64,000 bases of DNA, from the NCBI RefSeq assembly GCF_004216695.1, contig NZ_SGXC01000002.1, positions 1,240,001 to 1,304,000 on the forward strand. Reading direction: 5' to 3'. Each line of letters starts with the position of its first letter. The stretch's first letter is position 1. The notes under the pieces were generated by a model. It was given only the letters and a program-made list of their open reading frames with translations. It had not been told where the DNA came from and did no database searches. Position numbers and translations under genes: made by a program. Positions 43,473-51,834 of this stretch are shown here, piece by piece. This DNA comes from Pigmentiphaga kullae. Lineage in GTDB: Bacteria; Pseudomonadota; Gammaproteobacteria; Burkholderiales; Burkholderiaceae_B.

Positions 43473-44756
43473 ATGCACACACCCGCTCCCGCCTGGGCCG
43501 CCGACGGCGCCCGCCACGTCTGGCTGCCCTATGCGCAGATGAAGACCGCCGCGCCGCCGCTGCCGGTGGTGCGCACCCACGGCAGCCGCATCGAACTGGC
43601 CGATGGCCGCAGCCTGGTGGACGGCGTGGCCTCGTGGTGGACCGCCTGCCACGGCTACAACCATCCCGCCATCGCCCAGGCCGTGCGCGGCCAGCTCGAT
43701 GCGATGCCCCACGTGATGTTCGGCGGGCTGACGCACGAACCCGCGGCGCGGCTCGCGCAGCGCCTGTGCGCGCTGCTGGGCCCGGGCTTCGAGCGCGTGT
43801 TCTACACCGACTCGGGTTCCGTGGCGGTCGAGGTGGCGATGAAGATGGCCGTGCAGTTCTGGCTCAACCAGGGCGAACGCCAGCGCTCGCGCTTCCTGGC
43901 CTTTCGCGGCGGCTACCACGGCGACACCTTCGGCACGATGGCGGTCTGCGATCCGGAAGACGGCATGCACAGCCTGTTCCGCGGCCTGCTGACCCAGCAC
44001 GTGATGGCGCCGCTGCCGCGCGACGAGGCCTCGCAGGCCGAGCTGGACGCCCTCCTGCGCCAGCACGCCCACGAACTGGCCGGTATCCTGGTCGAACCCC
44101 TGGTCCAGGGCGCCGGGGGCATGCTGATGCACCCGCCCGAAGTGCTGGCCCGCCTGCGCGCGCTGGCGGACCGCCACGGACTGCTGCTGATCTACGACGA
44201 GATCTTCACCGGCTTCGGCCGCACCGGCACGATGTTCGCGTTCGAGCAGGCCGATGCCCGGCCCGACATCGTCACGCTGTCCAAGGCCCTGACCGGCGGC
44301 ACCCTGCCGCTTGCCGCCACCGTGGCCAGCCGGCGCGTGTTCGACGGCTTCTGGTCCGACGATCCCGGCCACGCCCTGATGCACGGCCCGACCTTCATGG
44401 GCAACGCCCTGGCCTGCGCCGCCGCCAACGCCTCGCTGGACCTGTTCGAAAACGAACCGCGCCTGGAGCAGGTCGCGACCCTGTCCCGCGCGCTGGAAGC
44501 CGGCCTCGCGCCTTGCCGCGAGCTGCCGTGGGTGCGCGACGTACGCGTACTGGGAGCCATCGCCGCGGTCGAACTGGCCGCACCGTTCGACCGCGACGCG
44601 CTGCGGGCCAGGCTGGTCGAGGCCGGCGTCTGGGTGCGGCCCTTCGGCAACATCGTCTACCTGACGCCGGCCTTCACCATCGGCCGGGACGACCTGGACT
44701 TCCTGATCGCCGCGGTGGCGGGCGTCGTGCGGACCATGCGCCCGCCCGCCGCCTGA
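43473..44756 (+). CDS. bioA: Adenosylmethionine-8-amino-7-oxononanoate aminotransferase
   Basis: Class-III aminotransferase of 427 residues that converts KAPA to DAPA using SAM as amino donor. HVWLPYAQMK near the N-terminus, GYHGDTFGTMAVCD, the cofactor Asp in IYDEIFTGFGRTG and the PLP Lys in LSKALTGG are typical of BioA. It is divergent from bioF and stops 1 bp before the convergent aldehyde dehydrogenase gene. No BirA-type or BioR operator was recognised in 43374-43472. Confidence 0.95.
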   Translation: MHTPAPAWAADGARHVWLPYAQMKTAAPPLPVVRTHGSRIELADGRSLVDGVASWWTACHGYNHPAIAQAVRGQLDAMPHVMFGGLTHEPAARLAQRLCALLGPGFERVFYTDSGSVAVEVAMKMAVQFWLNQGERQRSRFLAFRGGYHGDTFGTMAVCDPEDGMHSLFRGLLTQHVMAPLPRDEASQAELDALLRQHAHELAGILVEPLVQGAGGMLMHPPEVLARLRALADRHGLLLIYDEIFTGFGRTGTMFAFEQADARPDIVTLSKALTGGTLPLAATVASRRVFDGFWSDDPGHALMHGPTFMGNALACAAANASLDLFENEPRLEQVATLSRALEAGLAPCRELPWVRDVRVLGAIAAVELAAPFDRDALRARLVEAGVWVRPFGNIVYLTPAFTIGRDDLDFLIAAVAGVVRTMRPPAA

Positions 44757-44757
44757 A

Positions 44758-46206
44758 TCAGGCCAGCGAAACCAGCTTCGTCACCAGGCAGGCCTCGAGC
44801 CCCTCGATGCCATTCTCGGCGCCATGGCCGCTTTCCTTGACTCCCAGGAACGGTGCATCGGGAACCGAGATCATGAAGGAATTGATGGCCAGCATGCCGG
44901 CCTCGACCTCCTGGGATACCCGCCTGACCACGTCCGTCGAGCGAGTGAACGCATAGGCCGCCAGGCCGAACGGCAGCCGGTTGGCCCGCGCGATCACCTC
45001 GTCCGTGGACGTGAAGGAGTTCAACAGCGCCAGAGGGCCGAACGGTTCTTCGTTCATCACTCGGGCTGACTCCGGCACGTCGGCCAGCACCGTCGGCTCG
45101 AAGAAATAGCCGTCCGCCTCGATGGCCTTGCCGCCGCTGACGAGGCGGCCGCCGCCGTCCAGCGCGTTTTCGATCAGGCCTTCCAGGGGAGCCCGGCGCC
45201 GGTCGTGCGCCAGCGGGCCCATGCGGGTGCCTTCGGCCAGCCCGTCGCCCACCGGAATGGCCCGCACCCGCTGCCGGAAGCCGCTGACGAAGCGCTCATG
45301 GATGCTTTCATGGATATAGAAGCGCGTGGGACTCACGCACACCTGGCCGGCATTGCGATACTTCGAGGCGACGGCCAGGTCCAGTGCCTGTTCGACGTCG
45401 GCATCGCCGAACACGAGCACCGGCGCATGCCCGCCCAGCTCCATGGTGGTGCGCTTCCCGGAGGCCGCGGCGAGTTTCATCAGATGCTGCCCGACGGGAA
45501 TGGATCCGGTGAAGGACACCTTCCGTATGACCGGCGACGCGAGAAAATGCTCGGAAACCGCCGCCGGCACGCCGAACACGACGGACAAGACCCCGCGCGG
45601 CAGGCCGGCCTCCAGCAGTGCCCTGGCCACTTCCAGCGCCGCCGCGGGCGCCTCTTCCGCAGGCTTCAGGATGCAGGGGCACCCGGCCGCCAGCGCCGAC
45701 CCTATCTTGCGGGCCGCGTTGACCGTCGGAAAATTCCAGGGTGCGAATGCCGCGACAGGCCCGACCGGCTCCTTGACCACCATGAACTGGGTCTTGCCCA
45801 GCCCCGATGGCAAGATCCGTCCATACGCGCGGCGCCCCTCTTCCGCGAACCAGTCGAGCGTCTCCGCGGCCAGCGCCGCTTCCTGGCGAGACTCGGCAAT
45901 GGGCTTGCCCACCTCCAGGGTGATCAGCCGGGCTATCGGCTCGAGGCTGCCGCGCATCAGGTCGGCGGCCCGGCGCAAGATCCTCCCCCGATCGACCGGC
46001 GCCACCCGCCGCCATGCCATGAAGCTCCTTTGCGCGGCTTCAAGCGCATCGTCCAAATCCTGCCGGCTTGCCAGCGGAAGCAGGCCCAGCGCACCGCCTG
46101 TCGCGGGGTTCACGACCGGCATGGCTTCCCGGCCATCGAGCCCTCGGGGATCGCCCCCGATCAGCAGTTCCGGCTGCCGGTATGTATCGGTATTTCCCAG
46201 TTCCAA
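44758..46206 (-). CDS. NAD(P)-dependent aldehyde dehydrogenase (succinate-semialdehyde type)
   Basis: Aldehyde dehydrogenase of 482 residues. PWNFP and GSIPVGQ are cofactor motifs, MELGGHAPVLV holds the catalytic glutamate and GQVCVSPTRF the catalytic cysteine. The style is that of succinate-semialdehyde or glycolaldehyde dehydrogenases. The start is TTG 46206 with GAGGA about 8 bases upstream; the next in-frame ATG would cut 28 residues. It is last in the SDR-Bug-dehydrogenase unit, suggesting that it oxidises an aldehyde made in that pathway. Confidence 0.9.
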   Translation of the reverse strand: MELGNTDTYRQPELLIGGDPRGLDGREAMPVVNPATGGALGLLPLASRQDLDDALEAAQRSFMAWRRVAPVDRGRILRRAADLMRGSLEPIARLITLEVGKPIAESRQEAALAAETLDWFAEEGRRAYGRILPSGLGKTQFMVVKEPVGPVAAFAPWNFPTVNAARKIGSALAAGCPCILKPAEEAPAAALEVARALLEAGLPRGVLSVVFGVPAAVSEHFLASPVIRKVSFTGSIPVGQHLMKLAAASGKRTTMELGGHAPVLVFGDADVEQALDLAVASKYRNAGQVCVSPTRFYIHESIHERFVSGFRQRVRAIPVGDGLAEGTRMGPLAHDRRRAPLEGLIENALDGGGRLVSGGKAIEADGYFFEPTVLADVPESARVMNEEPFGPLALLNSFTSTDEVIARANRLPFGLAAYAFTRSTDVVRRVSQEVEAGMLAINSFMISVPDAPFLGVKESGHGAENGIEGLEACLVTKLVSLA

Positions 46207-46257
46207 GATTCCATCCTCAAAGATTTCCCGACGGTCGGTCCAGACACGCGGCCGCGC

Positions 46258-47235
46258 CTACTGATCCAGCGTCAGGTTGTTTTCCTTCACGATCTTCGCG
46301 TAGGCCTCGGACTCCTTGCGGATCAGCGCCGAGACTTCCTGAGGCTTGATCAGCAGCGGCATGTAGCCGAACTGGATCATCTTCGGCGGCACGTCCGCCT
46401 GGCTGTAGATGGCGGCCACATCCCTGTTGACCTGATCGACCAGCGCCCTGGGCGTGCCCGCAGGCGCGAACAGCCCCACCCATCCCGACACCTGGAAACC
46501 TGCCGGCCCGCCGCTTTCGCCGACCAGCGGCACGTCCGGATAGGCGGCAAGACGCTCCGTGCCAGCCCAGCCGATGAACTTGAGCTTGCCCGCCTGCTGC
46601 AACGGACCTGCGCTGCCCGGCGTCCCGAATGCCCAGTCGACGTCACCGTTGGCAACGGAGGCATACAATTGGCCCACGTCCTTGAACGGGACATGCGTCA
46701 TATGGGTGCCCGAAGCGGTCTCCAGTGCCGCGCCGGCCAGATGCGCCACGCTTCCGATCTGCCACGAACCGTACGTCACCCTGCCGGGAGCCGCCTTCGC
46801 GGCGGCCAACAGATCGCCGGCGCTGTTCCATTTCGATTGCGACGACACGGCGATGAAGAAGTTGCTGTGATGCAGGGGGATCACCGGCACGAAATCCTTC
46901 TGGGCGTCGTAGGGCATCTTCTTGTAGAGATGCGGCACCGCGGTGAAGTTCAGGCCATCCGCATGGAAGAGCGTATAGCCGTCGGCAGGCGAACGCATGA
47001 CGTCGGCGGCCGCGATGAAACCCGTGCCCCCGGGCTTGTTCTCGACGACGACGGCCTGGCCCCACGACTTGGACAGGCGATCGGCCACGATGCGCAACAT
47101 CGCGTCGGCTCCCGATCCGGTGGAAAACGCCGACACGATGCGGACCGGCTTGGCGGGATATTTCGGCGCCTGGCCAAAGGCCGGCGTGTTCGCCAACATG
47201 AATGCCGCCGCGGCGGCCGTGATTGTCTTTTTCAT
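46258..47235 (-). CDS. Bug/TctC-family solute-binding protein
   Basis: Bug-family periplasmic binding protein of 325 residues with signal peptide (cleavage near TPAFGQAP). Family blocks are YPAKPVRIVSAFSTGSGAD, VVVENKPGGTG and KMPYDAQKDF. It sits 34 bp after an SDR gene and 51 bp before an aldehyde dehydrogenase gene, on the same strand, so it probably supplies the substrate for both. Confidence 0.93.
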   Translation of the reverse strand: MKKTITAAAAAFMLANTPAFGQAPKYPAKPVRIVSAFSTGSGADAMLRIVADRLSKSWGQAVVVENKPGGTGFIAAADVMRSPADGYTLFHADGLNFTAVPHLYKKMPYDAQKDFVPVIPLHHSNFFIAVSSQSKWNSAGDLLAAAKAAPGRVTYGSWQIGSVAHLAGAALETASGTHMTHVPFKDVGQLYASVANGDVDWAFGTPGSAGPLQQAGKLKFIGWAGTERLAAYPDVPLVGESGGPAGFQVSGWVGLFAPAGTPRALVDQVNRDVAAIYSQADVPPKMIQFGYMPLLIKPQEVSALIRKESEAYAKIVKENNLTLDQ

Positions 47236-47269
47236 TGTCTCGACTCCTGGTTTCTGGTGGTTCTTGTGA

Positions 47270-48013
47270 TCAGACGAAGATGGCTCCGCCGTCGACGACG
47301 AGCGTCTGGCCCGTCATGAATGCCGCATCGGGTCCCAGCAGGAACGAGGCCGCGCCGACCAGGTCTTCCGGCATCTGGTCCCGCTTCAACGCCCGCGCAC
47401 TCTTGCCCACGTCGCGGAACTGATCGACGTGCTCCTTGTTCGTCAGGATGCCGTCCGACAGAGTGAATCCCGGGGCGATCGCATTGACCGTGATCCCCGC
47501 CGGCCCCAGTTCCCTGGCCAGGCTGCGCGTGAGCGCGATCACCGCGCCCTTGCTGGCCACGTAGTGAGGCATCCCGGTCACCCCTTTCAAAGGCGAGGTG
47601 GACGCGATGTTCACCACACGCCCACCGCCGCCCTCCCGCATGGCTGGCGAACACGCCTTGATGCCCAGGAACGGACCGGCGGTGTTGACTGCCATGACCT
47701 GCATCCAGTCTTCCTTGGAAATCTGCGTGAACGGCTGCATGGGCAGGCTCGCGAACATCGCCGCGTTGTTGACCAGTCCGTAGAGCGCATTTCCTTTCGC
47801 GGACAGGTCTTCGACGATGCGCCTCCAATCCGCCTCCTCCGTCACGTCGCCGGAATAGCCGGTCGCGCTCAGTCCCTCGCGTGCCATCGATGCCGCGGCC
47901 TGCTCGGCGCCCGTGCTGTCGAGAATGGCGACGTCGAACCCGTCGGCCGCGAAACGCCGTGCGAACGCCAGCCCTATGCCTCTGGCCGCTCCTGTAACGA
48001 TGATGCTCCTCAC
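47270..48013 (-). CDS. Short-chain dehydrogenase/reductase
   Basis: Classical SDR of 247 residues: cofactor motif TGAARGIG, NNAA after strand 4, catalytic Ser in IASTSPLKG and YVASK with Tyr and Lys. The GTG at 48013 is the start because the first beta strand follows at once and GGAG lies about 9 bases upstream. It is the first gene of a unit with Bug and aldehyde dehydrogenase genes, divergent from a LysR gene. It probably oxidises an alcohol substrate. Confidence 0.9.
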   Translation of the reverse strand: MRSIIVTGAARGIGLAFARRFAADGFDVAILDSTGAEQAAASMAREGLSATGYSGDVTEEADWRRIVEDLSAKGNALYGLVNNAAMFASLPMQPFTQISKEDWMQVMAVNTAGPFLGIKACSPAMREGGGGRVVNIASTSPLKGVTGMPHYVASKGAVIALTRSLARELGPAGITVNAIAPGFTLSDGILTNKEHVDQFRDVGKSARALKRDQMPEDLVGAASFLLGPDAAFMTGQTLVVDGGAIFV

Positions 48014-48036
48014 TGCTTGCGCTCCTGGCTCCTCGT

Positions 48037-48060
48037 TTACGATGCGCGCAGTATGCGTAA
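48037..48060. promoter_or_regulatory. Possible LysR operator in divergent promoter region
   Basis: TTACG (48037-48041) and CGTAA (48056-48060) form an inverted repeat with a 14-bp spacer between the divergent SDR and LysR starts (48013 and 48114). A GC-repeat (ATGCG twice) lies inside. The position fits a regulator site; symmetry is short, so this is tentative. Confidence 0.35.
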
Positions 48061-48113
48061 GGCAGAGCGGCACTGAATATTGCTTTTTCCGGTGGGCGCC
48101 ATTAAGTTTCGGC

Positions 48114-49019
48114 ATGACCATCCACATCCGCCCTCTCGATGCCTTTCTTGCGGTTGCCCAGTACGGCACCCTGGGGCGCGCAGCCCAGAAACTCAACATC
48201 ACCCAGCCTGCCCTGAGCCGGACCATACGCAAGCTGGAAGAGCAGATCGGCATGCCGCTGTTCGAGCGCTACCTGACCGGCATGAAGCTGACCGCCGCGG
48301 GCGAGACCCTGCTGCCCCGCGCGGCGTTGATCCAGAAAGAAGCCGAGGCCGCTACCGAAGAAATCGACGAACTGCGCGGCCTGGCACGCGGTACGATCCG
48401 CGTTGGAGCGATCGCCAGCGCGGTCGGACAAATCCTCCCCCAAGCCATCGCCCAGGTACTGGAACAATGGCCCAAGCTGCAGGTGCATATCGTCGAAGGA
48501 ATCGCCGATGTGCTCGTCGATGCGCTCGTCAACCGGGAGGTCGACCTTACCGTCGGCGCTTCCATGCCCGCCAGTCCCGACATCTGCGCGATCCCGGATT
48601 GCCATTGGGAAGACGCGAGCTACATCGTCGCCGCGCCGTCCCACCCCTTGCGCGCCAACAGCGTCATCACCCTGGCGGACACCCTGGACTACAAGTGGGT
48701 GCTATCGCCCGAAGGGACCGCCCCCTACGAGGACTTGTCCAAGGAATTCGCCAAGGCCGGATTGCCCATGCCGGGGGTGATCGTCAATACCCGCTCGAAC
48801 ATCACGAACAAGAGCCTGATCTCGCACGGCGGCTTCCTCGGGTGGCTGGCTGAACCGCTGTACGAGCCGGAACGGCAGGCAGGCTGGATAGACCGGCTAC
48901 CGGTGGCCGGCGTGGTCAAGCGCCGCCAATTACAGGTCTACCGGCGAAGCCACGGGCTCTTGCCCCAGCCCGCGGTGAAGCTTCTGGACGTCCTGCGCCG
49001 GCTCACGTCTCGGCGTTGA
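48114..49019 (+). CDS. LysR-family regulator
   Basis: LysR-type regulator of 301 residues. HTH in residues about 1-60 (TLGRAAQKLNITQPALSRTI), then a substrate-binding domain. The ATG at 48114 starts standard family sequence (TIHIRPLDAFLAVAQ). It is divergent from the SDR-Bug-aldehyde dehydrogenase unit, its likely target. The sequence resembles the GbpR/CbbR-like catabolic LysR proteins in general form. Confidence 0.92.
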   Translation: MTIHIRPLDAFLAVAQYGTLGRAAQKLNITQPALSRTIRKLEEQIGMPLFERYLTGMKLTAAGETLLPRAALIQKEAEAATEEIDELRGLARGTIRVGAIASAVGQILPQAIAQVLEQWPKLQVHIVEGIADVLVDALVNREVDLTVGASMPASPDICAIPDCHWEDASYIVAAPSHPLRANSVITLADTLDYKWVLSPEGTAPYEDLSKEFAKAGLPMPGVIVNTRSNITNKSLISHGGFLGWLAEPLYEPERQAGWIDRLPVAGVVKRRQLQVYRRSHGLLPQPAVKLLDVLRRLTSRR

Positions 49020-49068
49020 TGCGACGAAGTCCCGCCTCTTCCTTCAGTCGGCCTTTTTATTCTAAAAT

Positions 49069-49087
49069 ATAAATGATTATCATTACC
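49069..49087 (+). promoter_or_regulatory. Fur box
   Basis: The 19-mer ataaatgattatcattacc matches the Fur consensus GATAATGATWATCATTATC at about 14 of 19 positions, with the central TGATTATCA core symmetric. It lies 15 bp before the start of the truncated superoxide dismutase gene, so iron-bound Fur would repress this gene and the co-directional ZIP transporter. sodA of Bordetella pertussis is known to be Fur-regulated, which fits. Confidence 0.75.
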
Positions 49088-49101
49088 AATACGGGCAGAC
49101 G

Positions 49102-49329
49102 ATGGAGATCCACTACACCAGGCACCACCAGACCAAGCTGGCCGTGGAAAGCACGGGCAACCAGGACTGCCCGCTCATGGCTGGTAACACGCCGATACTG
49201 GGTCTGGACGTATGGGAGCATGCATACTACTTGCGCTACCAGAACCGGCGTCCCGAATACATTGCCGCTTTCTGCAACGTGGTGAACTGGGATGAAGTCG
49301 AACGGCGCTACCGACAGGCCCAAAGCTGA
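49102..49329 (+). pseudogene. Internally deleted Fe/Mn superoxide dismutase (75 codons)
   Basis: Reads as two joined pieces of a Fe/Mn-SOD. Residues 1-11 ([11 protein letters not shown]) match the N-terminal metal-ligand helix. Residues 12-75 ([11 protein letters not shown], then [15 protein letters not shown]) match the C-terminal domain. About 90 central residues and about 20 N-terminal ones are absent, but the frame is kept. Three of four metal ligands remain (His4, Asp36, His40); the second-helix His is lost, and FWNVVNW has become FCNVVNW. Dismutase activity is unlikely. It keeps a Fur box and lies 7 bp before the ZIP gene. It may be a decayed sodA or a kept mini-protein. Confidence 0.85.
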
Positions 49330-49336
49330 GGCCCCC

Positions 49337-50233
49337 ATGACGACGGCCAACCGAACCGCCTCCCCTGGACAGGTGCTGCGCCGGACCGTGGGCGCCGCCA
49401 TCGCGCTGCTGGGCCTGGCGGTGCTCGGGTGGCAGCTGTGGGTGCGGATGGCCACCGATCCGGTGGTGCTGGAAGCCCTGATAGGCGGCATGATGGCCGC
49501 CGGCGCAACCGCGCTGGGGGCCGTGCCCGTGCTGTTCTCCCAGCGCCTGTCCGATCGCGTGCAGGACAGCCTGTTCGGCTTCGGCGCCGGTGTCATGCTG
49601 GCGGCCAGCGCCTTTTCGCTGGTGGTACCGGGCATAGAAGCCGCGAGGCTGCAAGGTGCCGGCCCCTGGGGCGCGGGCCTGCTGATGGGCGCGGCCATCC
49701 TGCTGGGCGCCGCCCTGCTGCTGGCGATGGAACGCTACCTGCCCCACGAACACTTCATCAAGGGGGTCGAAGGCAAGCATTCGCCGCTGGCCGTGCGCCG
49801 CACGTGGATGTTCGTGTTCGCCATCGCCCTGCACAACCTGCCCGAGGGACTGGCCATAGGGGTGGCCTTCGCCGGCACCGATCCGCTGCGCGCCTCGGCG
49901 CTCACCACCGGCATCTCGATCCAGGACGTACCCGAAGGGCTGGTCGTGGCCGTCGCGCTGCTGGGCATCGGCTACAGCAAGGGCTTCTCGTTCGTGCTGG
50001 GCGCGCTGACGGGGCTGGTCGAACCGATCGCCGCCGTCATCGGCGCCTCGGTCATCTCCTACTCCGCGATGCTGCTGCCCTGGGGGCTGGGCTTCGCGGC
50101 CGGGGCGATGCTGTTCGTGATCAGCCACGAGATCATCCCCGAATCGCACCGCAAGGGGCACGAGGTCTACGCCACCTGCGGCTTGATGGTGGGCTTCGTC
50201 ATCATGATGCTGCTGGACACGGCGCTGGGCTGA
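49337..50233 (+). CDS. ZIP-family metal transporter, close to BbZIP
   Basis: Inner-membrane divalent-metal transporter of 298 residues with about eight membrane segments. The binuclear metal site is formed by HNLPEGLAIG (TM4) and IQDVPEGL (TM5), with a C-terminal SHEIIPESHRKGHE. The order and many blocks (GVMLAASAFSL, LMVGFVIMMLLDTALG) closely match the structurally known Bordetella bronchiseptica ZIP. ATG 49337 follows the SOD remnant by 7 bp and has GAGG upstream. The Fur box ahead of the pair suggests induction in low iron. Substrates are probably zinc, manganese or iron. Confidence 0.93.
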   Translation: MTTANRTASPGQVLRRTVGAAIALLGLAVLGWQLWVRMATDPVVLEALIGGMMAAGATALGAVPVLFSQRLSDRVQDSLFGFGAGVMLAASAFSLVVPGIEAARLQGAGPWGAGLLMGAAILLGAALLLAMERYLPHEHFIKGVEGKHSPLAVRRTWMFVFAIALHNLPEGLAIGVAFAGTDPLRASALTTGISIQDVPEGLVVAVALLGIGYSKGFSFVLGALTGLVEPIAAVIGASVISYSAMLLPWGLGFAAGAMLFVISHEIIPESHRKGHEVYATCGLMVGFVIMMLLDTALG

Positions 50234-50263
50234 CGGCAAGACCGCCGCCCGGCGCCGCCGGCG

Positions 50264-51784
50264 TCAATCGTCGTCGTCCAGGCCCAGGTCCTGGATCTTG
50301 CGCGTGATGGTGTTGCGGCCGATGCCCAGCTTGAGAGCCGCCTCGATCCGCCGGCCCCGGGTGGCGCGCAGCGCGGTCGAGATCAGCATGCTTTCGAACT
50401 GGCGCGTCAGGGTCTGCATGATGTCGGGCTCGCCCCGCTGCAGGCGCTGCTCGACGTCGCTCTGCAGGCCGCCCAGCCACGGATTCGGACGCTCGGCCAC
50501 CGCCATGCCGCCGGCGGCGCGCGCCGTCTCGGCGCTCGGTGCCGCCAGCACGCCGCGATCCGTCGCCAGCGCCTGCATCGTCGCGCCGACCGCGCCCGGA
50601 GCCGGCGTGCCATGGCCCTCGGCCGGCATCTTTTCCAGGAGTTCGGGCGGCAGGTCCTGCACATCCACCGTCTGCGCCGGCGCCATCACGGTCAGCCAGT
50701 GGCAGACGTTCTCGAGCTGCCGCACGTTGCCCGGAAACGGAAAGCGCGACAGCGCCGCCAGCGCGGCGGGCGTGAAGCGCTTGGGCTCGACGCCCAGGTC
50801 GCGCGCGCTGCGCGCCAGGAAATGGCGGGCCAGCAGCGGGATGTCCTCGGCCCGCTCGCGCAGCGGCGGCAGGCGCAGGCGGATCACGTTGAGCCGGTGG
50901 AACAGGTCCTCGCGGAACAGGCCCTGCTTGACCCGTTCTTCCAGCGGCTGGTGCGTGGCCGCGATGACGCGCACGTTGGCATGCACGGGGCTGTGTCCGC
51001 CCACGCGATAGAAGCTGCCGTCCGACAGCACCCGCAGCAGACGCGTCTGCAACTCGGCGGGCATGTCGCCGATCTCGTCCAGGAACAGCGTGCCGCCGTC
51101 GGCCTGCTCGAAGCGGCCGCGGCGCATGCTTTGCGCGCCGGTGAACGCGCCGCGCTCGTGGCCGAACAGCTCGGATTCCAGCAGGTCGCGCGGAATCGCG
51201 GCGGTGTTGATCGCCACGAAGGGGCCGGAGGCCCGGGCACTGTGCCGATGCAGTGCGCGCGCCACCAGTTCCTTGCCGCTGCCCGATTCGCCGGTGATCA
51301 TGACCGTGACCTGCGACTGCGACAGGCGGCCGATGGCGCGGAACACTTCCTGCATGGCCGGCGCCTGCCCCAGGATCTCGGGCGTGCCGACCAGGGTCTC
51401 GTCGGCCGAGGCCTCCTCGCGCAGGCTTTCCTCGACGGCACGCCGGATCAGTTCGGTCGCGGTGTCCACGTCGAAGGGCTTGGGCAGGTACTCGAAGGCG
51501 CCGCCCTGGAAGGCCGACACCGCGCTTTCCAGGTCGGAATACGCCGTCATGACGATCACGGGCAGCGCCGGGAAGCGCCGCTTGACCGCCTGCAACAGTT
51601 CGATGCCGCCGGCGCCGGGCATCCGTATGTCGGTCACCAGCACCTGGGGTACGTCGTCGTTCAGGGCGTCCAGGGCCTCGCGCGCGGTGCCGAAGCTGCG
51701 GCTGGGCAGGTTCTCGCGGGCCAAGGCTTTTTCGAGCACCCAGCGGATCGAACGGTCATCATCTACGATCCAGATCGGTTTCAT
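50264..51784 (-). CDS. ntrC: Nitrogen regulation response regulator NtrC
   Basis: Sigma-54-dependent activator of 506 residues. The receiver domain (1-120) has VDDDRS and the phosphorylated Asp in VTDIRMPG. The AAA+ domain has Walker A GESGSGKE, the sigma-54 contact loop GAFTGA and Walker B GGTLFLDEIGD. The C-terminal Fis-type HTH is at ALKLGIGRNTITRKI. The linker before the HTH (about residues 395-460) is long and Ala-rich, making it longer than E. coli NtrC (469). It follows ntrB after 50 bp. Confidence 0.96.
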   Translation of the reverse strand: MKPIWIVDDDRSIRWVLEKALARENLPSRSFGTAREALDALNDDVPQVLVTDIRMPGAGGIELLQAVKRRFPALPVIVMTAYSDLESAVSAFQGGAFEYLPKPFDVDTATELIRRAVEESLREEASADETLVGTPEILGQAPAMQEVFRAIGRLSQSQVTVMITGESGSGKELVARALHRHSARASGPFVAINTAAIPRDLLESELFGHERGAFTGAQSMRRGRFEQADGGTLFLDEIGDMPAELQTRLLRVLSDGSFYRVGGHSPVHANVRVIAATHQPLEERVKQGLFREDLFHRLNVIRLRLPPLRERAEDIPLLARHFLARSARDLGVEPKRFTPAALAALSRFPFPGNVRQLENVCHWLTVMAPAQTVDVQDLPPELLEKMPAEGHGTPAPGAVGATMQALATDRGVLAAPSAETARAAGGMAVAERPNPWLGGLQSDVEQRLQRGEPDIMQTLTRQFESMLISTALRATRGRRIEAALKLGIGRNTITRKIQDLGLDDDD

Positions 51785-51834
51785 CGCTGCCTTCCTAGGT
51801 ACGCTCGGGAAAAAAAATCCATCCAATTCTTCGA

